A stretch of 64,000 nt of DNA from contig OY292275.1 in the NCBI GenBank assembly GCA_958496175.1, forward strand, positions 35,169,701-35,233,700. Direction: 5' to 3'. The notes beneath the pieces were generated by a model. That model had not been told where the DNA came from, made no database searches, and saw nothing but the letters and a program-made list of their open reading frames with translations. A program made the position numbers and the translations under genes. How positions within the stretch are numbered: the first letter of the stretch is position 1; each line of letters opens with the position of its first letter. Origin of the DNA: Sisyra terminalis. Lineage: Eukaryota; Arthropoda; Insecta; Neuroptera; Sisyridae. Below, piece by piece: positions 31,718 to 43,440 of the stretch.

Positions 31718-34700
31718 GATTGCGAGTTTCCTGGCGATCCCATATAAATATAAAAGAAAGATTATATAAAATAATTTTTGATGATTTATTTATTACGTAA
31801 CAATATAATATATATATATATATATATATATCTGAAAAACATTTCGCAAATATTGATTGATACAATTATACATACAATATTTCTGCTCAAAAAGTCACAC
31901 TTGATAATGAATGCTAAAAATGTATAAAAACGTCAAAGGTATATATATATATAAAATCTTTAAATCAAAAGTTTTGTGATTGCAAGAACTTTTTCTTTTT
32001 CTACAAGAAAATAAAACGAGAATTTAAATAAAAAATATGAAACTAAACATACGAGGTTTTAAAACCTAAAAATTACATATAATTTTCGTTGACTGAAACT
32101 AAGTTACGCTGTATGCAATTCCACTACTTGCTGTCCTAAATATGCATGAATAATCTTCGAATTTGGTATCATTCATCTTATGACGTTTCAATTATCCATT
32201 TTTCTGAACGAAAAAATTATTCGGTCTTATAAAAAAAAACGAATTTAAAATTTAAAGTAAGCTGTTCTAAAAACTTGGGTGCATTAAATATAGATAGAGT
32301 AAATAAAACTTTGGAAAATGATACGATAAGTTTGGTGCCTGGAGCAGATATCGTTAGATAACTATGATTAATGTGATTTTGTCCTGTCAACATGTTGACT
32401 GATACATTATGCTAAGAGACCAAATAGTCAAGCATTGAATAAAAAGTAAATTTTCAATCATAAATCATACTAAACAAAAAGCGCTTTTTCCAAATCAGGG
32501 GCACTAACGAGAAAAACGGTGTTTGTGGTGAAAATAAACTCACCTTATTTTGAATCACTTCTTAATAGTGTAAAACAGAAAATTATTTGATGATTTAAAT
32601 TGAAAATCATTTTTTCAAAAGTATTAAATATTTGGGTCACTTTAAATGATTTATTAGTTTTAAAATGTAATTTTTCATTTAAAGTTTATGGGTTTTTGGT
32701 TAAATTAATAAACGTTTATATTTATAGTGTTTATATGGGATTTATAGTAAAACTTTTCTCTCATAATTTTCAACAAAAAGTTTAATAACCGGGTTTTCAT
32801 CTATGAAAATTGCTATTATACTGGTCATATATATTTTATAAGAAACTTTAAAAAGAAATGTATTTAAAATTACAAATTGAATTTTTCTTTTTAATAATTC
32901 CCCAACAAAGTAATTGAATTACATTTCACAAGTAGCGCAGCGTAACTTCTTTGAGCTATGCAATGTTGTTCTTCTTTAGTTATGTCGTACATGTGTCCGA
33001 CCATCATCGATTTCCTGTCAATTATTTAACCCTTAGTACTGCACATAATATGTTAGAATGTTGAGTTTTATCAAAAAATTGAAATCTACTTCGTTTGTTG
33101 AACATGTTCGCGTATTTGTACGCTGAAAATACGGGCCCAAAAGATACATTATCGGGATAGGTATATTTGACGGCTACCAGTCTGCTATTGGCAACAATAC
33201 TGCCGTATAATTGGATCTCATCGTTATTGAAATACTATATCTGATAATAATTTGAAATGATATATTTTTCTAATGGATTTTTGAGTTGAAAAATGTCATC
33301 AGAAGCGCCATTTTATTTCACCTGTTATACGGGGAATATGATTTAGAGTTTAAAGTAAGGGTGAACGTGGCTGATAAATCCCATTGGTGGAGAAATTTAA
33401 ATATGCTCTTGATAAAAAATTGTTTGATGCGAGGGTTGATTGAAGGGGTTGTTTGCGCACTGAAATTTCATTGGTCGCGACTAATTTACATAACTGGTTA
33501 TATACCTACTGAAAAGCTCAGGGATAATAGAACGGATGCGTGCGCACTTTGGAAGAATAGTGTAACGGAAATAAGTTTGGCGACTTTAAAATCGTTTTTT
33601 TTATAGGAAATTTTTTTTATAGATTTAAGCCATTCAATGTAATACAATTGTGTGTACAGAATTTAAATCGATAATTTTAAAAATGTGTGGGATATGACAA
33701 GATTGAGCAACATTATTCCCAAGCGCACGATCAGAAACACATAACAAAACACAAATTGGAACACAAATCTACGAACATCGCTTTGGGTGCTTTATAAGAA
33801 CAAAAGCCTTCTAACTTATTTATGTCACATGTATTTCATCGCGCTTCTAACCAGGAACCGTTTTCAATTATTTTTGCTTTTTATTTTGGAAAATAAAATA
33901 AATATAAATTCGATATAAATATTTCAAAACATGTTAACGGAATTTTTTTGGGATAAAATTATGTATCACATTTTAGAGACTACATTAAAAGCTGTCGGTT
34001 TTTGTAAGCAACGTGACGCAACATCCGGGTCACAGTTCAGTGAGTGGTAACAAGAAAAGCTGGGGTAGGGGTGGGATTTGAATGTGTCAGGCCGCGGGTT
34101 CACATCCCCATTGAGACGAAGCCACGAATCGAATTTCTAATGCTTTTTCTCCGACTCTGACTGCACACCCATTTCCGCATCTCCATCATACGAAAGCGGA
34201 AAAGCTTGAATGATAAATGTGTTTTCCAAATGCATTTGTTTCAATAAATTTAAAATCAGCATCTCGTTCTTTTAGCAAACCTAAAAATGATACAAAAGCT
34301 AATAGTTCACCCCGGGTTATTATTGCTGTGATAACAGCAAATTTTATTAAATTTATTGACGATTTGTGGTTGAAAGCTTGAAAAAATTTTATAACTCAGC
34401 CATGTTATATATTCGAGTCCGCTTGGTAAGTGTGGTGTATAATATTATAAGCTGTCAAGAAAATTTGTCCCTTGTGAATATGGACAGAAACCTACATAAA
34501 ATAGCGAAGTTACATGTGGGATGGAAAGACTAGGGTAGAAAACATTCTTTTTTCAAACGAAAAATATATGGACGTATACATAAAGATACATATACACGCA
34601 TTCATATATAAGTTTGGATAGTCGACTCCGGGGGCTCCAAGCACACATTATTCCAGGCACGAACTGATTCCAACCGTCTCTTTCATCAGCATGCAGGCTC

Positions 34701-35721
34701 TCACGACCACCTACTTTTTCATCTTTTCTTTTACAGACACCCTTTGATAGTAATGGAAGTTTGTGGTTTCCTCTTTGACTTTAAAAGAAATTTTAAATGT
34801 CTCGAGTGCTTTTCTGCAACAGTACAACTATTTCAATGCTTCCATAAAGAAAAATTGTATCAAATAATTTTTCAAAGCTAATAACACTAATATATAGGAA
34901 AACTACAAAACGATTTGATGTATTACAACGTATACTTTTTGGGACAAAAGCTTTGTAAAATAAATTTAATGAAATAGCCGTTTTTATATGAGCATATAGG
35001 TATATGGTATACAAAGGAAATGATAATATAATGGGCAAAGTTTGATTTTGCCGATTCAAAGTCTAGGTCATTGACGCGAATAAAAACGAATTAAGACAAT
35101 ATGAATGAAATTTCGTTACTAAAAACGAGACCATTGTTATATGCTTGCTAATTGTTTTCGATTACGATCGATTCTTTGAAAAGTCCGGCTGACCGGTTCG
35201 ACATGCTTCTATACGCAATATAGAGTTATGAAAAAGTTTACGAATGAAAAGTTTGGTAAGAAGACAATTTTTTGCATAGTTTTTAATTTAATACAATGGA
35301 AAGTAATTTTACTCAAGTTGATTGATTAAACAGATGTAGTAGGAAGCATTAAATAAGCAAACTCACTGTGAATTAAAATAAATATATTGCTGCGTAAATA
35401 AATTTTAAAATTTCACTTTTTTATTATTCATTATTATTATTCATTCAATTATTTAATTTATGAATGCAAGGCTTTTTGAATTATTAGTTTTCAGCGTGTA
35501 TTTTTTCTATGATATCAGCTTTAAATATCTTTTAAAAAAATAGATTCAATTTTTTAAATTTAAAAAGTATTAATGCCAGGGTTTACAAAATTTTGAATGC
35601 AAATTTTTTCCATTGATTTTTAATGTTATTCAAACCCTTGATTCTGTGCCTTCGCAAAATTTCCTCTTCTTCTGTATTTTGTTGTTTGATCCTTATCTTA
35701 AGTTTTAACAATCTTACAGCA
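31718..35721. other. AT-rich stretch with (TA)n runs and GC-richer islands
   Basis: (TA)n at 31805-31832 and 31937-31955. GC-richer islands at about 33985-34215 and 34615-34725. A 106-codon plus-strand frame (33286-33606) shows no family signature. The GGGTTCACATCCC at about 34106 resembles a tRNA B box but has no matching A box or clover-leaf. Confidence 0.4.
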
Positions 35722-35895
35722 GCCTACTGGTGGCCGAGGGGTCAAGGTGACTACTACAAAACTAGTAGGTGTTGGATTCAAATTTCGTAGCAAGCAAATT
35801 TTCAATGTTTTTTAGTTAACGGTTTTTATTAATTCTAGAGTCGCCAAAGCCCTTGGTAGTTATAAAGCGACGGAAAATAACAATTTAAAAAAAAG
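35722..35895 (+). mobile_element. tRNA-derived SINE, copy 5
   Basis: One of the better-preserved copies. Head GCCTACTGGTGGCCGAGGGG, a B-box-like GGATTCAAATTTC, the tRNA-unrelated half around TAGAGTCGCCAAAGCCCTTG, and the end TTATAAAGCGACGGAAAATA followed by an A-rich tail. Confidence 0.8.
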
Positions 35896-37097
35896 CCTTA
35901 CAGCGATTAACTAAAGTTCTTTATATTCGTCAAAATTTATTCTACAATTAATGTTTTGTAAATTTTTACTTTTTCTGTGTAATGGAATAATTAATATCCT
36001 GTAAAAGTAAAGGTTAGATAAGCACAATTTTTTTTGGTCTGCTTTATTTTTTTTTCTAGTAGGATGAGGAAGTGTAATATAGTATTAAATAAATAATAAA
36101 TTTATCATTGAACATATCTCAGTTTTAAAACGGTAGGTTTGAGCAATCAAAATGATAAAAAAAAAAATCAAAATTTTCAACCTAAATAATATCCTCCTAA
36201 AGAGAAGAAGAGGTGTAAGATTATGTAAACGCATAGAGTTTTGGTAACTATTAAAAATCCTTCCGAATGAGTAATGAACAAATGAGTTAAAAATTGCTCT
36301 TAATTTGGGGAACACAAGCATACAATTTCACTATAATCGCTGGACCATGTACTAAGTGCATACATCAACATGTTCACAAGCTCATCTTTGAGAGTAGGTT
36401 TGTGGATCAACCTCTCGATTTTTAATTTTTAAAATATGTACTAGAATTTCTTCAAGTTTAATTTTTTTACAGAATGGAGATCTTAGATGCACTGGAATAG
36501 AACTGAGGTGTTCATGAATCAGCATATTGAGAAATCACATATATCTTTTCATTTAAAATGTAGCAGTGTATCAATTACTAACAAAAAAAAAAATAAAACA
36601 ATTCATTTAATCTGAATAAGCAACTTCTGAAAACTTTTGAAAAGATGCTTGCTTTGAAAGATGCAAATTAATTGTAATGAACCTGAAGACGATTCTTCTC
36701 TATTTTCAAAAAACTATACCAATTAAAACTATAAAACCATTCAAATACAAGACAATATCTACAATTATTTTGTGAGTTTTTGCATTTTTTTTTCATTAAA
36801 TTGCCCGTTAAGATAGGACTAAAATAGGAGACTCTCACAAGCGGTGATGTAAGTTATCAATATATAACTATTATCTAGAGGCTATTTTTAAAAGAAAGTA
36901 CTATTTACCAGGATAAATGGAAAATTTGTCATCAAAAATGCTGAAACCATGTTTTCATTCATCACAACTTACCACTGATAGGTTATAAGTAATAAAATGA
37001 TAATTTATGCTTTTTATTTAAGTTTGGTATTCGACCGAATACTGCTTACTTATCGGTTAAATACTGGATTTCAATATTTTTTGGAGATCCCAATTAC
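35896..37097. other. AT-rich stretch, nothing identified
   Basis: No gene or repeat recognised. A TTTTTTTACAG acceptor-like site at about 36470 is followed by only 14 open codons. Confidence 0.45.
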
Positions 37098-37421
37098 CAA
37101 TATGTGAAATATATTGTGGTCCTGTGGTCCTATTTATGTTATATAATTCACCAAAGAAAACTATAAACATAAATTTGAATAAAAGTTCAAATAAAAATAC
37201 GTGACCTAATGCTCAGATACGTATTTCGATTGCCAAGCAATCTTCCTCAGTGGTCATCAAGTAGTATTGGATTGTTCCGTAACTTCTAAGTGATGATTGA
37301 CGATTTTGGGCATTACGTTACAAATATTTTTGTTTGAACTTTTGTTCAAATTGATGTTTATAGTTTGTTTTGGTAAATTATAAAATTACATAAATACGAC
37401 CACAATATATTTTACATATTG
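37098..37421. mobile_element. Foldback element with a central stem-loop motif
   Basis: Arms of about 120 bp: left 37098-37223, right 37300-37421. They share AAATATATTGTGGTC, ACTATAAACAT and AAAAGTTCAAA in inverted order. The unpaired middle carries the hammerhead-like motif at 37224-37250 on the minus strand. Two joined, opposed PLE-type terminal regions would explain the layout; this is inference. Confidence 0.7.
37224..37250 (-). ncRNA. Hammerhead-ribozyme-like core motif (possible)
   Basis: Minus strand: CTGAGGA, one base, a perfect 6-bp stem GATTGC/GCAATC with a short loop, then GAAA. This fits the CUGANGA...GAAA hammerhead core. Stems I and III were not established. Confidence 0.35.
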
Positions 37422-38396
37422 AATAAACAGTATAACTGTTCGAAGTCAGCGAAAAAACTTAATTTGGAAGTGTAAATTATTTAAAAATAAAAAAGATCCT
37501 CAAATCCTCGGAACTACAACAAATTAAAAAAAAATGACAATAATTGCTAGTTTATTTCAACTTTAACACTAAAATTTGATATAACTACTACTATTAGAAA
37601 CATATAGAAGAAATTTTTTTCTTTTTGAGAATTCTCAGCAAAAATTTTTTTCACAGACCAAAAGATAGAATATAAAATAGTCCTATAAAGTTACTTTTAC
37701 TATTTTAAGAGTACAAAATGTAGAAACCTAGCTACTTAAAAAGTGAATAAAAAATAATTAAAATTATTCATCGAAGAAGTTTCCACATAGGCTGAATACA
37801 AAATGATAGCCAAATATACGTGGCATGTCTATTGAAAGTATATAAAATTGAAGTACAAGGCTTTGGCTATAAGCATGGTAATCGGTCCCGGAAAGATATT
37901 TAAGGGATATTTTTACCTACCCCTTAAGATACTTAAAAGGTATATCCGTAGTAAGATTCCTTAAATTTCAGGTCTGTATCTCAATTAATTTTTGCGGAAA
38001 AAAAATATTAATTGAAAAACATAATTTTTTTTTCATAAAATTGATTGAATTGATAGATTCACGATTTTTGCGTAGATAATACCTGTTTAAACAAACAATT
38101 AAGAACTTTATGACCTTTTGAAGTCTAGTAAAAATAATTCTTCGAAAAACAATAGTACCCATACAACTGTTTTGATACCGCTTTGAAAATTACTTTAAAA
38201 GTTTTACATTCTACCTATATTGGGTTTGAGCTTTTTCAGATTTTGTAAAAAGGTACATCATATAGTAAAAACCACTTCCTCGCTTACTTACTCTTGTTTA
38301 ACCCAAATATTTACCCAGTTATAATCTTAAAGAAAGAAAATAATTTCAAGAATGCCATTGTTCGTTTACAATTGTCGTTCTAACAAGCTTTTAAAA
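37422..38396. other. AT-rich stretch, nothing identified
   Basis: No gene or repeat recognised. Confidence 0.45.
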
Positions 38397-38570
38397 GCCT
38401 ACTGGTGGCCGAGTGGTTAAAGTGACTACTTTAAAACTGAAAGGTGTTGGGTCCGAACCTCATATCGAGCAAGTTTTCGATATTTCTTGATTTACAGATT
38501 TTTATTAACCCTAAAGTCACTAAAGACCATGGTAGTCATAAGCGACGATAAAAAACAATAAAAAATAAAA
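38397..38570 (+). mobile_element. tRNA-derived SINE, copy 6
   Basis: Best A box of the family: TGGCCGAGTGGTTAAAGTG, as in class II (Leu/Ser) tRNAs. The B-box region is GGGTCCGAACCTC. The tRNA-unrelated half runs to CATAAGCGACGATAAAAAAC and an A-rich tail. Confidence 0.85.
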
Positions 38571-38639
38571 ACATTTCAATTAGAAAAGTATTTCGTCATA
38601 ACTATCAGTAAGCTTAATATTAATATAGTAGTAACTTCC

Positions 38640-38735
38640 CGGGAACACATTAATATAACTGGCAAATAACTTTCCATGAAATATTCACAGCCCAACACTG
38701 ACACAACTGACAAATAACTCTAAATACTTTATTTA
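38640..38735 (-). repeat. Dispersed repeat R1, short fragment
   Basis: Minus strand contains TTTGTCAGTTGTGTCAGTGT followed by TGGGCTGTGAATATTTCATG, the most recognisable block of the R1 family (see 40862-41700). Confidence 0.7.
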
Positions 38736-38744
38736 TTACTTCCG

Positions 38745-38862
38745 AGTCACAATTAAGAAATTTATGAATAATTATATACGTCGTATGACTCAATTTCTTT
38801 ATTGAATACAACCCGTTTCAAAAATCTTTGGTTGTCATCATTAAATAATGTTTGGTGCTTAT
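38745..38862 (-). mobile_element. PLE 3' end, minus strand
   Basis: Reads on the minus strand as AATGATGACAACCAAAGATT, then TTTTTGAAACGGG, AAGAAATTGAGTCATACGA and a final GTGACTCGGAAGT. This is the same order as at 28677-28790. It lies head to head with the plus-strand copy that follows. Confidence 0.75.
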
Positions 38863-39500
38863 TATTATACATTATTTAACAATAAACATTACTTGATGAT
38901 GCTAGCCAAAGACTGATGAAACTAAAGATGCAACATTGCTCATAAAAGTATCGATACTAGAACATCGATGTTATTGACAGTAAAACATCGAAATTTATGA
39001 ACGATACCTCGATTTTTTTTCGATGGTTTATACCACCATTTAAATAAATTTAAAAAATATATTTCTAAATAGCAATATACGATACTATAAAATTGTAAAC
39101 ACTATCATTTTATATTCTTATGTCGTTGAATTAGACTCTAACCTAACATAGCTTACCGTTAGTTTATAATCTCACGCGTTATAAACTAACAGACTCCACG
39201 AATCTACGTTTATGACTGAGGGAGGTATCTGTTTATGTGTGTAGCTGTAGATCATGAACGGGACGGAAAACGGCGCTATGATATTGCTCATAAAACGTTG
39301 CTCATGAAGAACGATATATCGATGTTTAGTAACAATATATCGATGTTTGCAAAAATCGATATATCGTTTACATCCCTAGTTGAAATACGTTGTTTCAATA
39401 ATGAAATAAATAAATAGAGTCTTGCGACTTATAATACCTACATAATTATTCATTAATTTAGTTCACTCTATTTTGTTATCAGTCTCTAAAACATTGAGTT
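38863..39500 (+). mobile_element. PLE 3' end, plus strand, split by a hAT-like MITE
   Basis: Left part ACTTGATGATGCTAGCCAAA then GACTGATGAAAC; right part GTTGAAATACGTTG then AATAAATAGAGTCTTGCGAC. Together they parallel the reference 3' end. The gap is exactly the 38923-39378 element. Confidence 0.65.
38923..39378. mobile_element. hAT-like MITE with ATCGAT-rich ends
   Basis: The left end TAAAGATGCAACATTGC and the inverted right end TAGGGATGTAAACGATATAT are similar; both lead into repeated TATCGATA/CATCGATGTT units. Flanks GATGAAAC (38915-38922) and GTTGAAAT (39379-39386) agree at 6 of 8 positions, as a decayed 8-bp target duplication would. Inside is a perfect 12-bp hairpin, GTTAGTTTATAA/TTATAAACTAAC, at about 39159-39191. 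No coding content of its own. Confidence 0.65.
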
Positions 39501-40861
39501 TATATAATTAAATTAGTTTTTGTTTGTTTCAGAAATGTTCCCTGAAATTATGCTGCCAAACAAATTTTGGTATAAAAGGAAAATTCATTCACAACAAAAT
39601 CGCATGTACCTATAGTATTTATTTCAAAAAAATAAAATATAAATGAACTGATGTTTGTAATCCATAAAATCATTTCATTAATGAATCTAAAAAAAGAAGT
39701 AAAGACGTTAATGGATTCTCCGTATTGGGCTTCGCTTCAACGAGATGCTGGGAAGATTTTTGGTATGCTACATAGTATTGCTGACTAATTGATATTTTCA
39801 AACAATGTTTTCAGATTAATTGCCAGTGAATCAAACATGATAATATGCAAAGCTTTAAAGGTGATTGTCGTTGGATAAAATATCACCATTGGATTGCCAT
39901 ATTTATATTTAATTTATTTTTGTGAGTATCAAATTCATTCGTTTATGATTATACATTTTTTTTGTTTGTAATTTTTTTGTCAATGTTTTGAAGGAATCGC
40001 TGGAAAAATCGATCAATAATGATGCCGTCACGTAAAAGTTGGACAAGATTGCTAACGACACATTATGATATTGTGTCTAACAAAAAATAAAATGTGCCCA
40101 CTTCTAAGTTGTTAAAAGAGGAGATAATCTCAAGAATTGTATGTAGCAAACGAAATCAATGAACTAATGATCAGTTCGATAAAATATTTAACTTTTTTCT
40201 GCCATCACAGATCGATTAAACTTGATACACTTCCACGAATTGTATAAAAATCCCCTATGCAAACGCAATGTTTTAAATAGATAAGATGAGTTCAGCTGTC
40301 GCAACGTAACCGACATAGTTGCACGATTATTCCAGCGAACAAATACAATCATGAAAATAATATTGAATTGTTCATTTGCTCCCGACAATGTGAATAATTT
40401 CAACTCCGGCAAAAATTGCTCGTTCATATATATCCACATTCATAATGCAAACCGTTTATAATGAAATTTGTTTTTATTGCATATTGGTCTCTCATTATAA
40501 CCATAAATGGGATGTTCTCTTAACTCATGTTTATATTTAATTACGCTATTAAATAAAATTACTTATCAATATAATTAGAAGAAAAAAAATGTCGTTTTCA
40601 GGAAAATGTACTGGACAAAATGTTAACTATTAACATTGATATACTTTTTACATGACTTGCATTGAAAGTATTTAACATTTTTCATAGTTTTTTTTTTTTT
40701 TTTTTTTTGTAGAGAAATAGCAACTTTTAATGCATAAAAGTAATTGTAAACAAGTTTTGTTGAGAGCAAATATACTTATTACATATGCTAAAAGTTATCT
40801 TAATAATATATTCTTTACTTGAATTTGAACTTATAAGAACTTGAAATTAAAAAAAAAACAG
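39501..40861. other. AT-rich stretch, nothing firm
   Basis: A strong acceptor-like GTTTTTGTTTGTTTCAG (about 39516-39532) precedes open frames of 26 and 37 codons and an AATAAA at about 39630; this is not enough to call a gene. A run of about 21 T lies at 40688-40708. Confidence 0.35.
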
Positions 40862-41700
40862 TGTTTGTACTTATGTACGCGCGTAAGAAGTTATACTTCT
40901 TTGGTATAGTTAAAAATAGGTTTTTAATCCACTGCCGTAGCCTCTTCCGGTAGTACCTGAACTAGCAATCCAGTTATAAGATTTGTGACTACTAAAATAT
41001 GACACAATTCTAAAAACAAATTACGTACTTTTAATATCAAAATACATAATAGGAAACGTATGTGTTGCGACAAAGACAAGGATAAAGAATATAAAATTTT
41101 AAATACATCCATGAAAATGGAACACACATATAATAATTATTGGCTCAAATTTGAACTACTATGTTATTAGTTTCAACTGTCATTTCGATTTCATTTAATT
41201 GCTAATTTTAGTCATTTGTCAGTTTTGTCAGTGTTGAGCTGTGAATATTTCACGGAATGTAACTGGGTTTCAAATAAAAGATTAAATTGGCTATTTATAC
41301 ATAGATATTATATGTTTATGGCTACTTATACAAAATGTATATTACATATTATATGAATTAACCGTTTAACCGAATTAACAGATTGAGTCACATGTTCAAA
41401 AAATACTTATCAAAAACCTACACCATATAGAACTAGATTGTTGCCATAAAATATCATGTATAGATAGGTCTAAGCAATCCTAAATAGCGCTGTCCTAAAA
41501 ATTATATTTATACAATAGTGATTGTAAATTTTATTTACCCATTTATATCTAGGTATTGAAACTGATTTTTAATTCAAATATAGAAAAATAAAATGAAATA
41601 TAATGTATCAATCGACTTTTATTACATTATTTTAATAATTATACTGAATACTTTCAAAAAAATATATTTCTTTTAAACGAATTTTAATTCTCGTAATAAT
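40862..41700 (+). repeat. Dispersed repeat R1, long copy A
   Basis: Aligns in order with 59256-60420: TGTACTTATGTACGCGC at the left, CTTCCGGTAGT.CCTGAA, TTTGTCAGTTTTGT, GCTGTGAATATTT, AAATAAAAGATTAAATTGGC, and on the right ACTGATTTTTAATTCAAATA with related sequence to about 41690. No terminal repeats or coding capacity seen; its class is unknown. It carries the unoccupied M1 target at 41284-41291. Confidence 0.75.
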
Positions 41701-41744
41701 AATAATAGACAAACGTAAATAATATGTATGCATATATTTCAGCA

Positions 41745-41940
41745 AAGGTAGACAAATATTGTAAGCACATACGTATGAATAAAATACATTTATTGTTTCG
41801 AACTGAATAATTGTTGCTATGGCTTAAACAGTCATTTTAATTTCTTTCAATCAATCGCCAATTTTTACTATTTGTCAGTTGCGTCGGTATTGGGCGGTGA
41901 ATATTTTACGGGAAATTACTACTTAGTTTTGTATTAATAT
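41745..41940 (+). repeat. Dispersed repeat R1, partial copy next to copy A
   Basis: Repeats the middle of R1 (ACTATTTGTCAGTTGCGTC then GGCGGTGAATATTTTACGGG) in the same orientation shortly after copy A. Confidence 0.65.
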
Positions 41941-42999
41941 GATATTTTTTAGACTGTAAAATTCGAAAATATTTAGTTTCACGATATCTATCTTCTCCAT
42001 GTTGTAAAGATTCTGACTGTTTCTAACTGTTCACTAGTTATAACTTCTTATCTGATTCGGGATTGTTCGGGATAATCGAGCCTTCTCCCCTCGAGTCCTC
42101 CGATAAACGAAAAACATATGCCAACATATGCGAGTGCTGGCTTAACTTGATCGATGCGATAGAGTGTTTTAGTCGTCTTACTATTTTGCATATAGCTCCC
42201 AAAAATCGACCAGATTTCACCCGCTTAAACTATTCTCTCTCGCTAACCGTTTGCGAGCAACTTCATACTGTTAATTTAAAGCACGCTTTAAGGCGTCATT
42301 TTTTTAACAATTCACTTTCATTATTTTTTTTTCAAAACGCTGGTAAAGAAGTATAACTTCAAAAAGCACATTAAAAGAACTTTAACATTATTTACTTGAA
42401 AATCTCTGTGGATTGGTATATCCGTTTGAAATGTAAAGATGTTATTATTATTTGTAGAAAATATCATACGAAAATTTATATTATTCAAAATTAAAAATCC
42501 AATAAAAAACATTTTTGAATGTAGTCCACATGTATTATTTATGAACTACATCAAAATTCCAATACATCCATTTTTTATAAAAACATTATTCTATTTTCTA
42601 TGGAAAATTCATAGCTGTGAAAATCTCAAAATAGCGTAAGATTCAGGGTTGGATTTTTAAAGAGCGTTGCTGTTGGAATATTTCCGAGATATACGAAAGT
42701 CGTCGAATAAGATTCTAAAACAGAAAGACCTTTTACCAAGTCAATGAGATTCAGTTTTTCTTTCGCATAATAATATCGAGTTAGTTCGTGGCAGTGGTAA
42801 CCAAAATGTATGTCGATTTATCCTTCATTTTCGAATAGTCAAACAAAAAGTTCATTGTTCTCGTCAAATTTTTCAAGATATTTATGAGGTCACCAAAGCG
42901 ATATTTATTTTCAGTAAAATTGGGAAACGAAAAGACAAGAGTCTAATTTTCAATTCAATCAATTATTTGAATGCAATCAAATGTCTAAATGAACGATTG
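41941..42999. other. Mostly AT-rich, with a GC-richer patch
   Basis: 42010-42280 is GC-richer and open for 97 codons (42063-42356 plus), with no recognisable family. No gene called. Confidence 0.35.
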
Positions 43000-43440
43000 G
43001 TTCGCACTGGTTGGATTTGGGGTGGCGTGCGATGCCCAATGCATTATTCAGACACCTCCAGCACCGGAGTTAAGCCCTCGATATCGTTTCACATGTGCGT
43101 CCGGATAAATTTCCTTTTTCCACACAAAAAAAAAAGGAAAAAATGATGATAAAAACTAAAGACATTTATTTCTCTTTAGCCGCAGAGGAGATAAGTAAGT
43201 TCCAGTTGTATCTTGTAAAATTAAATTCAATCTCGTTCAGCCTCTTATACTACGTTTTGAATTTTTCCAGAAAATTATCAAGAAGTGACATGACGCCACC
43301 AATGAAAACACATGTGGGTGGAGGAGTTCTTTTTCCAGGGAAATTCCATCACAGAGGGAATTTCAAATTATATATCTCTCTCCAAGAGGATCGAGCCATA
43401 CGACCGGCTTCAAAGTCTTCCCGCCATCTTTGACGATGTT
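43000..43440. other. GC-richer island with exon-like signals
   Basis: Two GC-richer blocks (43000-43095 and 43265-43435). The second begins after a strong acceptor-like TTGAATTTTTCCAG (about 43258-43271) and is open in one frame for roughly 55 codons to TGA, within a 112-codon plus-strand frame (43095-43433). The peptide has no recognisable domain. A possible 15-base exon lies at 43180-43194. Confidence 0.3.

Noticed and set aside
34090..34125. GGGTTCACATCCC resembling a tRNA B box
   Set aside because: No A box at the right distance and no clover-leaf; it does not align to the SINE family.
39235..39417. 60-codon frame with a hydrophilic start
   Set aside because: It lies inside the ATCGAT-rich MITE and runs across its right end.
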